Source of the DNA: Paeniglutamicibacter terrestris
Lineage (GTDB): Bacteria; Actinomycetota; Actinomycetes; Actinomycetales; Micrococcaceae
Assembly (NCBI RefSeq): GCF_012271785.1
Contig: NZ_JAAWVT010000001.1
Coordinates: 124,001-188,000, forward strand
DNA length: 64,000 bases
Direction of reading: 5' to 3'
In this document: positions 34,786 to 42,283 of the stretch, piece by piece
How positions within the stretch are numbered: the first letter of the stretch is position 1
Layout of the letters: every line of letters starts with the position of its first letter
The notes under the pieces: model-generated
What the model saw: only the letters and a program-made list of their open reading frames with translations
The model's database searches: none
Told to the model about the DNA's origin: nothing
Made by a program: the position numbers and the translations under genes

Positions 34786-34791
34786 AGCCTA
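34786..34791 (-). promoter_or_regulatory. -10 box of a possible leaderless promoter (purDC)
   Basis: Minus-strand TAGGCT, 8 bases before GTG at 34777. Confidence 0.4.
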
Positions 34792-34883
34792 CCGGGTTTG
34801 ACCCGGGCGCAGCGGACAAAAGACCTCACCACGACGTAATGTGCCTTGGCCCGCCGCGCTGAACTTCCACCGGGTGCTGCGCC

Positions 34884-34889
34884 TATGCT
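34884..34889 (+). promoter_or_regulatory. -10 box of a probable leaderless promoter
   Basis: TATGCT, 6 bases, then ATG at 34896. Confidence 0.5.
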
Positions 34890-34895
34890 CAAGTC

Positions 34896-35516
34896 ATGGA
34901 CGAAGAAACGCTGTGGCAGCAACGGGCTCAGAGCAACCCGGAGCAGGCCAAGAACTACATTAAACGTTTTGCCCAGCTGCGGGCGCAGGGAGTGGACCTT
35001 GACGGTGAGGCACGCTTTATCGATGCGCTGCTGCCGCGCGGCGCGAGGGTGCTTGATGCTGGATGCGGCACCGGTCGGGTGGGCGGTGCCCTAGCCCGGT
35101 TGGGGCACGGGGTCACGGGTGTGGATTTGGATGAGGAGTTATTGGGCGCCGCGGCCCACGACTTTCCCGATGCGCGGTGGATACCGGGGAATCTGGCCAG
35201 CTTCGAGCTGCGTGCAGTCAACGGTGGTGTCGAGGAATTTGATGTGGTGTTTGCCGCAGGAAATGTCCTGGCGTTTGTGGCTCCCGGCACCCAGGTGCAG
35301 GTGCTGAGCTCACTCGCGCGGCATCTGGCTCCCGAGGCCCGTTTGGTCTTGGGATTTTCGCCGAGTTTGGGCTACGCGCCAGCTGATTTCGCAGCGGATG
35401 TGCGCGCGGTGGGGCTCGAATGTACGGCCCAGTTTTCCACGTGGGACATGCGCCCGGCCGATCCCGACGCGGACTTCATTGTTGCGCTGCTTCAACGTGC
35501 GGAGCACGTAAACTAA
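34896..35516 (+). CDS. Class I SAM-dependent methyltransferase
   Basis: 206-aa small methyltransferase of the Methyltransf_25 kind. Motif I is VLDAGCGTGRVGGAL (about 52-66), the acidic residue after strand 2 is in VTGVDLDEELL, and FDVVFAAGNVLAFV is strand 4. The N-terminal helix (NPEQAKNYIKRFAQL) is typical of small-molecule methyltransferases. Substrate unknown. Its stop overlaps the -10 box of the asparaginase gene, which may therefore be both co-transcribed and independently started. Confidence 0.84.
   Translation: MDEETLWQQRAQSNPEQAKNYIKRFAQLRAQGVDLDGEARFIDALLPRGARVLDAGCGTGRVGGALARLGHGVTGVDLDEELLGAAAHDFPDARWIPGNLASFELRAVNGGVEEFDVVFAAGNVLAFVAPGTQVQVLSSLARHLAPEARLVLGFSPSLGYAPADFAADVRAVGLECTAQFSTWDMRPADPDADFIVALLQRAEHVN
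35509..35514 (+). promoter_or_regulatory. -10 box of a probable leaderless promoter (asparaginase)
   Basis: TAAACT, 7 bases, then ATG at 35522; it overlaps the end of the methyltransferase gene. Confidence 0.5.
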
Positions 35517-35521
35517 ATCAC

Positions 35522-36529
35522 ATGTCCGAAACGCAGCTCGCCTCCGAAACCGTTGATCTTGTTGTCCTTGAACGCAATGGCTTCATCGAGTCCCGGCATC
35601 GAGGCACGGCCGTTGTCATCAATGCCGCCGGCGAGATCACCTTCGCCTTGGGCAACCCCAACACGCTGATCTTCCCGCGCTCCACGCTCAAGCCCTTCCA
35701 GGCCATGGCCTCGATGCAGTTGGGTGTGCCATTGCGTGGTGCCCAGGTGGCCCTGGCCTGCGCCAGCCATGTGGGCAGCACCGAGCACACCGACGTGGTC
35801 GAATCCATGCTCGCGGCGGCGGGTCTCAGCTCAGCTGATCTGCGTTGCCCCGAGGCCTGGCCCGCACACGAGGCAACCCGCAGCGAGTTGATCCGTCAGG
35901 GTGGAGGCAAGTCGAAGATCGCCTTCAATTGTTCGGGCAAGCATGCAGCGTTCCTGTGGGCCTGCACCGAAAATGGGTGGGACACCGAAAACTACCTCTC
36001 CGCCGATCACCCGGTTCAACAACGGGTGATCTCCGTGATCGAGGAATACGCGGGCGAAAAGATTTCACATTTGGGCGTAGATGGCTGCGGAGCACCGGTT
36101 CCCGTCATTTCGCTGGCGGGCCTGGCCCGCGCGGTGTCCAAGCTGGCGCTGGCCCCGGGCAATAAGCATGCAGATGCACGTGCCGCCACGATCGCCACCG
36201 CGATGCTTGACTACCCCTGGGCGGTTCAGGGTCATGGATTGCCCAACTCCGTGGTGATGGAGGATCTTGAAGTGATAGCCAAGCTGGGTGCCGAGGGTGT
36301 GCTGGTCATGGCCGCGCCCAATGGCACCGCGGTCGCGGTAAAAATGCTTGATGGATCCGGCCGCGGGTCCGATCTTCTGGGGCTCACGCTGCTGGCCAAT
36401 GCCGGAGCCATCACCACCGCTCAATTGGAATCGGTACTTCCCAAGCTGACCCGTCCGGTACTCGGGGGCGAGGTCCCGGTCGGTTCGGTGCGGCTGGCCA
36501 GCCACGTGATCAACCAGCTGGAGAGCTAG
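35522..36529 (+). CDS. L-asparaginase, Rhizobium etli (class 3) type
   Basis: 335-aa enzyme predicted to hydrolyse asparagine to aspartate and ammonia. It belongs to the Asparaginase_II family, unrelated to AnsA/AnsB. ESRHRGTAVV and PRSTLKPFQA hold the proposed catalytic Ser; ACASHVGS the second Ser; NCSGKHAAFL and VDGCGAPV supply the Cys-Lys-Cys zinc ligands described for the R. etli enzyme. No signal peptide, so cytoplasmic. The next gene follows 3 bases after the stop. Confidence 0.9.
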   Translation: MSETQLASETVDLVVLERNGFIESRHRGTAVVINAAGEITFALGNPNTLIFPRSTLKPFQAMASMQLGVPLRGAQVALACASHVGSTEHTDVVESMLAAAGLSSADLRCPEAWPAHEATRSELIRQGGGKSKIAFNCSGKHAAFLWACTENGWDTENYLSADHPVQQRVISVIEEYAGEKISHLGVDGCGAPVPVISLAGLARAVSKLALAPGNKHADARAATIATAMLDYPWAVQGHGLPNSVVMEDLEVIAKLGAEGVLVMAAPNGTAVAVKMLDGSGRGSDLLGLTLLANAGAITTAQLESVLPKLTRPVLGGEVPVGSVRLASHVINQLES

Positions 36530-36532
36530 ATC

Positions 36533-36907
36533 TTGGCCATCAAACGACGCATCGATCCGGCGGAGGGCTCCAGGGCCTTCAGCCGGTGGATCGAGGCCGC
36601 AGCCTCCGGGACCGAAGCACTTCCGCGTCCGGTGCTGGCCATGGCTGTGCGTTACACCCTGGAGGAACTGGCAACTCGCGCCGAGGGAAACTCCGTGGAA
36701 GTGCGGGTGCCACCCTTTGGAGTGACCCAATGCATCCCCGGGCCCCGGCACACCCGTGGCACCCCACCGAATGTCATCGAGTTGCCGGCCGAGCTCTGGC
36801 TGGCCCTAGCCGCCGGCACCCTGGCGTGGGATGCCGCGCTGGCCACCGGAAGGGTCACCGCCTCGGGGCTGCGTGCTGACCTGTCTGACGAGCTTCCACT
36901 GGTTTAG
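36533..36907 (+). CDS. Sterol-carrier-like (SCP-2 related) small protein
   Basis: 124-aa protein of the actinobacterial sterol carrier family often found near purF. RPVLAMAVRYTLEELATRAEG and VEVRVPPFGVTQCIPGPRHTRGTPPN are followed by a C-terminal helix LWLALAAGTLAWDAALATGRV. Binding of a hydrophobic ligand is inferred from the fold name only. Start is TTG at 36533 with GGAGAG about 6 bases upstream, within the asparaginase tail; translation is probably coupled. Confidence 0.8.
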   Translation: MAIKRRIDPAEGSRAFSRWIEAAASGTEALPRPVLAMAVRYTLEELATRAEGNSVEVRVPPFGVTQCIPGPRHTRGTPPNVIELPAELWLALAAGTLAWDAALATGRVTASGLRADLSDELPLV

Positions 36908-36913
36908 TACGCT
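36908..36913 (+). promoter_or_regulatory. -10 box of a probable leaderless promoter
   Basis: TACGCT, 7 bases, then ATG at 36921. Confidence 0.5.
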
Positions 36914-36920
36914 TGTAGCT

Positions 36921-37247
36921 ATGGAATCCAGTCAGCACCCCAGCACCCCCAACCCGGCGAGTAAGAAATCCGGCGACGTTGAGGTGCTCGTTTACGCAGC
37001 ACCAAAGTTTTGGCCGTTTATGGGCATTGGTGCCCTACTCGGCGTGATCATCGCCTTCATCTCCGCCTATTCCGGCGAGGAGTCCGCGGATTTCACTCGT
37101 GCGGCGGTCGCTGGCTTCCTCTCGGTCGGTTTTGCCTTTGTCGGCGTAACGTTGGCCTGTATCGCCTTCCTCATTGTGGATCGCATCACACGCAAAAAGG
37201 CACGTCGAGCGCTTGCCGTGCCTATGGGTGCCGCAGAACACCAGTAG
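36921..37247 (+). CDS. Small two-helix membrane protein, unknown function
   Basis: 108-aa protein with a polar N-terminus (about 1-28), membrane helices at about 32-50 and 62-90, and a basic tail (RITRKKARRALAV) pointing to a cytoplasmic C-terminus. It resembles conserved actinobacterial membrane proteins encoded before purF; no function is known. It starts 14 bases after the SCP-like gene. Confidence 0.8.
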   Translation: MESSQHPSTPNPASKKSGDVEVLVYAAPKFWPFMGIGALLGVIIAFISAYSGEESADFTRAAVAGFLSVGFAFVGVTLACIAFLIVDRITRKKARRALAVPMGAAEHQ

Positions 37248-37309
37248 AACATCGGTTGTGCGTCACTTCACGGGAAATGCAGCCAGCGGCTCGTGAGAGA
37301 ATAATTTCT

Positions 37310-38860
37310 ATGGCGCGTGGCGATGGAAACCTTAATCATGACCTCTTGCCCAACGAGAAGGGCCCGCAGGATGAATGCGGCGTCTTTGGAGTTTGGGCCC
37401 CCGGCGAAGAAGTAGCGAAACTGACCTATTACGGTCTGTATGCGCTGCAGCATCGCGGGCAAGAATCGGCCGGTTTGGCCACGAGTGACGGCGAACGGAT
37501 CAATGTCTACAAAGACATGGGTCTGGTCTCGCAGGTGTTTGATGAAAACACCCTTAATGCGATGCCCGGGCATCTGGCCATCGGCCACTGCCGCTACTCC
37601 ACCACCGGAGCCAGCCACTGGGCCAACGCCCAACCGACGCTGGGCCCCACAGCCGCTGGCACCGTGGCACTTGCCCACAACGGAAACCTCACCAACTCCG
37701 CAGAACTGCTGGAGATGGTCAACTCAGTCCACGCCGAATCCGGCGAAAAGATCCGTGGCGAAATCGCCCAGGGCAATACCACCGATACCGCATTGGTGAC
37801 GGCGTTGCTCAATGGTGACTCGGGTGAATCACTCGAGGAAGCAGCACTCGCACTGCTGCCCAAGCTCAGCGGTGCCTTCTGCTTCGTCTTCATGGACGAA
37901 CACACCCTCTACGCGGCACGCGACACCTACGGTGTCCGCCCGCTGGTGCTCGGCCGGCTGGAACGCGGATGGGTAGTGGCCTCCGAACAGGCGGCACTTG
38001 CCACCGTTGGTGCCAGCTTCATCCGCGAAATCGAGCCCGGCGAATTCATCGCCATCGATGAGGATGGGGTGCGTTCGCAGCGCTTCGGCGTTGCCACTCC
38101 CAAGGCCTGCGTCTTTGAATACGTGTACCTGGCCCGTCCCGATGCTGCCATCAACGGCCGCTCGGTCTACGAATCTCGTGTGGAAATGGGTCGTCAGCTG
38201 GCCCGCGAAAACTCCGCCGATGCAGACATCGTGATCCCTGTCCCCGAATCGGGCACCCCGGCGGCCATCGGCTACGCCGAGGAATCGGGTATCCCCTTCG
38301 CCCATGGCTTTGTGAAAAATGCCTATGTTGGTCGAACCTTCATCCAGCCGTCCCAGACGCTGCGTCAGCTGGGCATCAAGCTCAAGCTCAACGCCCTGGA
38401 GCCGGTCATCAAGGGCAAGCGCGTGGTCGTCGTTGACGACTCGATCGTGCGCGGTAATACGCAGCGTGCCGTGGTGCGGATGCTCCGCGAGGCCGGCGCC
38501 GCCGAGGTTCACGTGAAGATTTCTTCTCCCCCGGTGAAATGGCCCTGCTTCTACGGCATCGACTTCGCCACCCGCGCGGAGCTGATTGCCAATGGTGCGG
38601 CCGTCGAGGAAATCGGCAAGTCCATCGGCGCCGATTCCCTGGCGTACATTTCCGAGGACGGGATGATCGACGCCACGCTGCAGAAGCGTGAACGTCTGTG
38701 TACCGCGTGCTTCACCGGTGACTACCCGATCGCACTGCCGGCATCGGATCGCATCGGCAAGAACTTGCTTGAAAGTAGCAACCAGGCGGGATGTGAGCCG
38801 GGCCCGGATGCTGAATTTGAGTCCACCCTCACCGCCGAAGACAAAACCCCGAGCAACTAA
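37310..38860 (+). CDS. purF: Amidophosphoribosyltransferase
   Basis: 516-aa first committed enzyme of purine synthesis (PRPP + Gln to phosphoribosylamine). The 22-residue propeptide ends before nucleophile Cys23 in QDECGVFGVW. The glutaminase domain shows GHCRYSTTG and HNGNLTN; the PRPP loop is VVVVDDSIVRGNTQ. Cysteines in KACVFEY, KWPCFYG and RLCTACF fit the 4Fe-4S ligands of the Bacillus-type enzyme. A frame extending to 37010 covers the preceding gene. purM follows after 19 bases. Confidence 0.97.
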   Translation: MARGDGNLNHDLLPNEKGPQDECGVFGVWAPGEEVAKLTYYGLYALQHRGQESAGLATSDGERINVYKDMGLVSQVFDENTLNAMPGHLAIGHCRYSTTGASHWANAQPTLGPTAAGTVALAHNGNLTNSAELLEMVNSVHAESGEKIRGEIAQGNTTDTALVTALLNGDSGESLEEAALALLPKLSGAFCFVFMDEHTLYAARDTYGVRPLVLGRLERGWVVASEQAALATVGASFIREIEPGEFIAIDEDGVRSQRFGVATPKACVFEYVYLARPDAAINGRSVYESRVEMGRQLARENSADADIVIPVPESGTPAAIGYAEESGIPFAHGFVKNAYVGRTFIQPSQTLRQLGIKLKLNALEPVIKGKRVVVVDDSIVRGNTQRAVVRMLREAGAAEVHVKISSPPVKWPCFYGIDFATRAELIANGAAVEEIGKSIGADSLAYISEDGMIDATLQKRERLCTACFTGDYPIALPASDRIGKNLLESSNQAGCEPGPDAEFESTLTAEDKTPSN

Positions 38861-38879
38861 GTAAAGGACAGTTTCAGAG

Positions 38880-40022
38880 ATGACCAGCGCCACCCCTGAG
38901 AATTCCGGTATCACCTATGCTTCGGCCGGTGTTGATGTTGAGGCCGGTGACCGCGCCGTTGAGTTGATGAAGGGTGCCATCAAGGCCACTCACAACTCCA
39001 ACGTTCTGGGCGGAGTCGGCGGATTCGCCGGCCTGTACGACGCCTCGAAGTTCCTTTCCTACAAGAAGCCGTTGCTGGCGACCTCCACCGATGGTGTGGG
39101 CACCAAGGTGGCCATCGCCCAGGCCATGGACATTCACGACACCATCGGCCAGGACCTGGTCGGCATGGTGGTTGATGACATCGTGGTGGTCGGCGCCGAG
39201 CCGCTGTTCATGACCGACTACATCGCCTGCGGCAAGGTAGTTCCCGAGCGCATCGCTGACATTGTCCGCGGCATCGCCGAGGGTTGCAAGATTGCCGGCA
39301 CGGCTCTGGTGGGCGGCGAAACCGCCGAGCACCCGGGCTTGCTCGGTGAGCACGAATACGATGTTGCCGGTGCCGCGACGGGCATCGTCGAGGCCGACGG
39401 CCTGCTGGGCCCGGAGCGCGTGAAAAACGGTGATGTCATCATCGGCATGGCCGCCTCGGGCATCCACTCCAACGGCTACTCACTGGTCCGCAGCGTTGTT
39501 GCGCACGCCGGCTGGGCCCTTGACCGCCACGTACCGGAGTTCGGTCGCACCCTCGGTGAGGAACTGTTGGTGCCCACCCGCATCTACACCGCTGACTGCC
39601 TGGATCTGATCCGCGCGTTCAACGTTGATGGGGCCATCAATATCCACGGTTTCAGCCACGTGACCGGTGGCGGCCTCGCTGCCAACTTGGCCCGCGTGCT
39701 GCCGCAGGGTCTGATGGCCACCGTTGAGCGCAACTCCTGGGCGCTGCCCTCGGTATTCAAGGTCATCTCCGAGCTCGGTTCCGTACCGCAGCCGGATCTG
39801 GAGCGCACGCTGAACCTTGGCGTGGGCATGGTGGCCATCGTGGATGCCTCGGTAGCCGACGCTGCACTGAGCCGCCTGAACGCTCGCGGCATGACCTCAT
39901 GGGTCATGGGCACCGTTGGATCGATCACCGACGAGGCCAAGGGCGCTGGACTGGACTACGTTCAGGGTGCCAAGGGTGTTGACGGTGGCGCAGTATTGAT
40001 GCGCGGAGCCTTCGCCGTCTAG
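38880..40022 (+). CDS. purM: Phosphoribosylformylglycinamidine cyclo-ligase (AIR synthetase)
   Basis: 380-aa ATP-dependent enzyme converting FGAM to AIR. ITYASAGVDVEAGDRAVELM opens the protein, as is standard; LLATSTDGVGTKV, DIVVVGAEPLFMTDYIA, LVGGETAEHPG and VTGGGLAANLARVLP are the PurM-fold nucleotide and substrate segments. AAAGGA lies 11 bases before the ATG. Follows purF in one operon and ends in a strong terminator. Confidence 0.97.
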   Translation: MTSATPENSGITYASAGVDVEAGDRAVELMKGAIKATHNSNVLGGVGGFAGLYDASKFLSYKKPLLATSTDGVGTKVAIAQAMDIHDTIGQDLVGMVVDDIVVVGAEPLFMTDYIACGKVVPERIADIVRGIAEGCKIAGTALVGGETAEHPGLLGEHEYDVAGAATGIVEADGLLGPERVKNGDVIIGMAASGIHSNGYSLVRSVVAHAGWALDRHVPEFGRTLGEELLVPTRIYTADCLDLIRAFNVDGAINIHGFSHVTGGGLAANLARVLPQGLMATVERNSWALPSVFKVISELGSVPQPDLERTLNLGVGMVAIVDASVADAALSRLNARGMTSWVMGTVGSITDEAKGAGLDYVQGAKGVDGGAVLMRGAFAV

Positions 40023-40034
40023 GACAAAAAGCTC

Positions 40035-40082
40035 TAAGACGCTGATGGACGGTACCTCTGGGTACCGTCCATCAGTGTCTTA
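40035..40082. terminator. Bidirectional terminator between purM and the sirtuin gene
   Basis: 22-base stem (40035-40056 with 40061-40082), one G-T pair, loop TCTG; sequence core GATGGACGGTACC. Confidence 0.87.
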
Positions 40083-40100
40083 ACGTCTGCTCCAGCGTTG

Positions 40101-41060
40101 TTACATGGGTCGTTTCGCTTCCACGGCGTCGCTGGCCTCCAGCGTTTGTAGCGCCTGAGCGATGTTTGCGCGCCAACGAAAATCAGCTTTGGCGTCCCCA
40201 CGGGTGGGACCGCCGTTAATCAGCCCCACACGCTTGCCAGCGGCCCGTGCGTCGAGCAATAGCTTGTAGCCGCTCATCACTGCCAGCGAGGACCCAATGA
40301 CCAGCAAGGAGCTGGAGACTGCTTCAAGTTCTTTGAGTTGGGTCTTACGCTCGGGTGGAACGTTTTCCCCGAAATAGACCACGTTGGGTTTCAGCGCCAG
40401 TGAGCCGCAGACCAGGCAGGAAACCATGATGAACTGAGCGACGTGCCCCTCATCCAGCGAGACGTCCCCGTCCGGGTTGACCAGAGAAACATCAAGGTCA
40501 ACGGCCTCGAGGTAACCGGGGTTGGCTTCGTGGAGACGACGATCAAGAGAGACTCGGGGTTCGGTGGCGCCACAGTTCAGGCAGGCAATCTGTTCAAGAT
40601 CCCCATGCAGCGCGATGACGTTCTGCGATCCGGCGGCCAGATGCAGTCCATCAACGTTTTGGGTCACGATGCCTGCGATCAACCCCTCGGTTTCCCAGCG
40701 CGCCAGACGTTGATGGATGGGGTTCGGCGTTGCCAGCGCCATGTGTCGCCAACCGACGTAGCTGCGCGCCCAGTACCGGTGGCGGGCAGCGGGTTCGTGG
40801 AGGAACTCTTGGTAGGTCATGGGCCGGTGGCGCCGCAGGGATCCATTGGGACCTCGATAGTCGGGGATTCCGGAGTCGGTGGAGACACCCGCCCCGGTGA
40901 GCACCAGCACCGAACCCGCGGCGAGCATCTTGGCGATGCCCCCACGTGCCACCTCGGGGTCTTGGAGCGGCGCGCTCTCCCCCACCACCCGTTCGATGGA
41001 ACGGATGGCAGCACGGTGGGCCATCTCTATGCCGAGTTTTCCTTCGTGAAGCATCGTCAC
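40101..41060 (-). CDS. Sir2-family NAD-dependent protein deacylase
   Basis: 319-aa sirtuin. LVLTGAGVSTDSGIPDYRG is the NAD-binding start; TQNVDGLH and the catalytic His in ALHGDLE follow; zinc ligands are CLNC and CLVC; VIGSSLAVMSG and INGGPTRGD close the NAD pocket. Compared with CobB it carries an insertion between the two zinc pairs (about 45 residues). Known sirtuins reactivate acetylated Acs; an acs gene lies in this window, but a link is inference. The first codon is GTG at 41060; ATG at 41054 is equally possible. Confidence 0.93.
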   Translation of the reverse strand: MTMLHEGKLGIEMAHRAAIRSIERVVGESAPLQDPEVARGGIAKMLAAGSVLVLTGAGVSTDSGIPDYRGPNGSLRRHRPMTYQEFLHEPAARHRYWARSYVGWRHMALATPNPIHQRLARWETEGLIAGIVTQNVDGLHLAAGSQNVIALHGDLEQIACLNCGATEPRVSLDRRLHEANPGYLEAVDLDVSLVNPDGDVSLDEGHVAQFIMVSCLVCGSLALKPNVVYFGENVPPERKTQLKELEAVSSSLLVIGSSLAVMSGYKLLLDARAAGKRVGLINGGPTRGDAKADFRWRANIAQALQTLEASDAVEAKRPM

Positions 41061-41088
41061 ACACCCAACTCATCGGGTACGACAAAGA

Positions 41089-41163
41089 CCGTGGTCACCA
41101 ACGCAAGTTCTGCGTGGCGGCCACGGTTGCCGTATATACGTTTTGGAGAACCGTTGACCACGG
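41089..41163. repeat. Nested inverted repeats upstream of the sirtuin gene
   Basis: Outer 9-base arms CCGTGGTCA (41089-41097) and TGACCACGG (41155-41163) enclose a hairpin CGTGG-CGG-CCACG (41113-41125) and the palindrome CGTATATACG (41131-41140). Confidence 0.4.
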
Positions 41164-41196
41164 ATTACTCCGGGGTCACTACAGGGAGTCGGCACA

Positions 41197-41424
41197 TCAG
41201 CTGATGCGCCGTTGGTCGTCCTCGTCGTCTTCGTCTGAGTACTTATCTTCGTAATCCGAATAATCGGACTCGTAAGGTACTTCGACAGGGCTTGGGATCG
41301 TGGCACTATGCCCACGATTCTTTCCAAGCTCGCGTTCTAAGGCTGACAAATCAGTGGCCGGGGAGAAATACTTCATGTCCCTGGCCTGCCGTGTCGCTTT
41401 TGCCTTCTGACGGCCGCGCCCCAT
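41197..41424 (-). CDS. DUF3073 small protein
   Basis: 75-aa actinobacterial protein. MGRGRQKAKATRQARDMKYFSPATDLSALE, given here in shortened form, is the DUF3073 signature: a strongly basic start followed by KYFSP. The C-terminal third is very acidic (Asp/Glu/Tyr), giving a charge-polarised, probably disordered protein. Function unknown. ATG at 41424 lies behind AAGGGGG; a longer frame to 41607 is unsupported. Commonly found downstream of purM in this group. Confidence 0.88.
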   Translation of the reverse strand: MGRGRQKAKATRQARDMKYFSPATDLSALERELGKNRGHSATIPSPVEVPYESDYSDYEDKYSDEDDEDDQRRIS

Positions 41425-41568
41425 GGCGTGACCCCCTTTTTTCAGTAGATCTGGAGGTGGTCCGGTCTTAAGTAGGCGGAGGCCCCAGAATATGTGACTA
41501 ATTCTTTCGTGTCTCAAGGTTAACATGATTCGGCGGCGAGTGCCTGCCCCGAAGCGCCGTTCCGCCGG

Positions 41569-41574
41569 TAGAGT
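41569..41574 (+). promoter_or_regulatory. -10 box, possible leaderless promoter with TTG start
   Basis: TAGAGT, 6 bases, then TTG at 41581. Confidence 0.4.
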
Positions 41575-41580
41575 ATTATT

Positions 41581-42216
41581 TTGTCCACCGAGTCGACTGC
41601 CACCCACCGGGGAGCTTGCTTGCCTGATCTGCCACAGCCGGAGTCAAACGCCGCTCTTCCGGCTCTCAGTGCCTCGTCAACGGCCCGTTCATGGTGGCGC
41701 GCTCCGGCGCTTTGGGCACTCATCGGCGCGCTGGGAATCATGCTGGTCGTCATCTACGGCGCCAATAAGTTCTTTGGCCAGGACGCTGCCTCAAACGCGC
41801 CTACAGAAGTGACACGAAACGCATCACCGGGGATCGACGGTGTCATCGCCACCGAGGTTCCGGCCGACCAATTGGAAAGCGCCGATTGTCTCCAGGGATT
41901 CACCAGCCCGTTGGACACCTCAACGGTGGTGACCTGTCAGACGGCGCACAACGCGCAATTGATCGGAAGCTTTAGCCTCGAAGGGGACACCTTCCCAGGC
42001 TCGGCCAAAATCTTGGATACCTCCGAGAAGCTCTGTAAGTCCATTGCACTGGATCCCTCCAGCCCCTTGGATGCCGGTTGGTCATACCATTTTTCTCGAC
42101 CGTCCGAGCAGTCCTGGAAAAAAGGTGACAGGGTTGTCGACTGCTTTCTGGCTCTGAACGACGGTAGCGTGCGCATCTCGATGCTGCCCGCTCAAACTCC
42201 CGCACAGAACACGTAG
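41581..42216 (+). CDS. Membrane-anchored septum-formation-domain protein
   Basis: 211-aa protein with one membrane helix (about 42-62) after a polar N-terminus, and an outward domain of about 140 residues. ADCLQGF, VVTCQTAHNAQLIGSF and two later cysteines match the Septum_form (PF13845) pattern of CxxxF...C...H-x-A. The family name comes from a Dictyostelium protein; the bacterial role is unknown. The start is uncertain: TTG at 41581 fits a leaderless promoter, while TTG at 41620 has GGGGAG upstream. Convergent with clpB. Confidence 0.78.
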   Translation: MSTESTATHRGACLPDLPQPESNAALPALSASSTARSWWRAPALWALIGALGIMLVVIYGANKFFGQDAASNAPTEVTRNASPGIDGVIATEVPADQLESADCLQGFTSPLDTSTVVTCQTAHNAQLIGSFSLEGDTFPGSAKILDTSEKLCKSIALDPSSPLDAGWSYHFSRPSEQSWKKGDRVVDCFLALNDGSVRISMLPAQTPAQNT

Positions 42217-42222
42217 CCCACC

Positions 42223-42272
42223 GAAGGCTAGTACCCGGGGGCTATTTCCGTTCCCCGGGCACTAGCCTTCTT
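42223..42272. terminator. Bidirectional terminator before clpB's 3' end
   Basis: 18-base stem GAAGGCTAGTACCCGGGG (42223-42240) with 42253-42270, one A-C mismatch, then TTCGTTT. Confidence 0.85.
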
Positions 42273-42283
42273 CGTTTGCGAGC

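Noticed and set aside
37829-38914. 361-codon minus-strand frame opposite purF
   Set aside because: Antisense shadow with no recognisable domain; purF is unambiguous.
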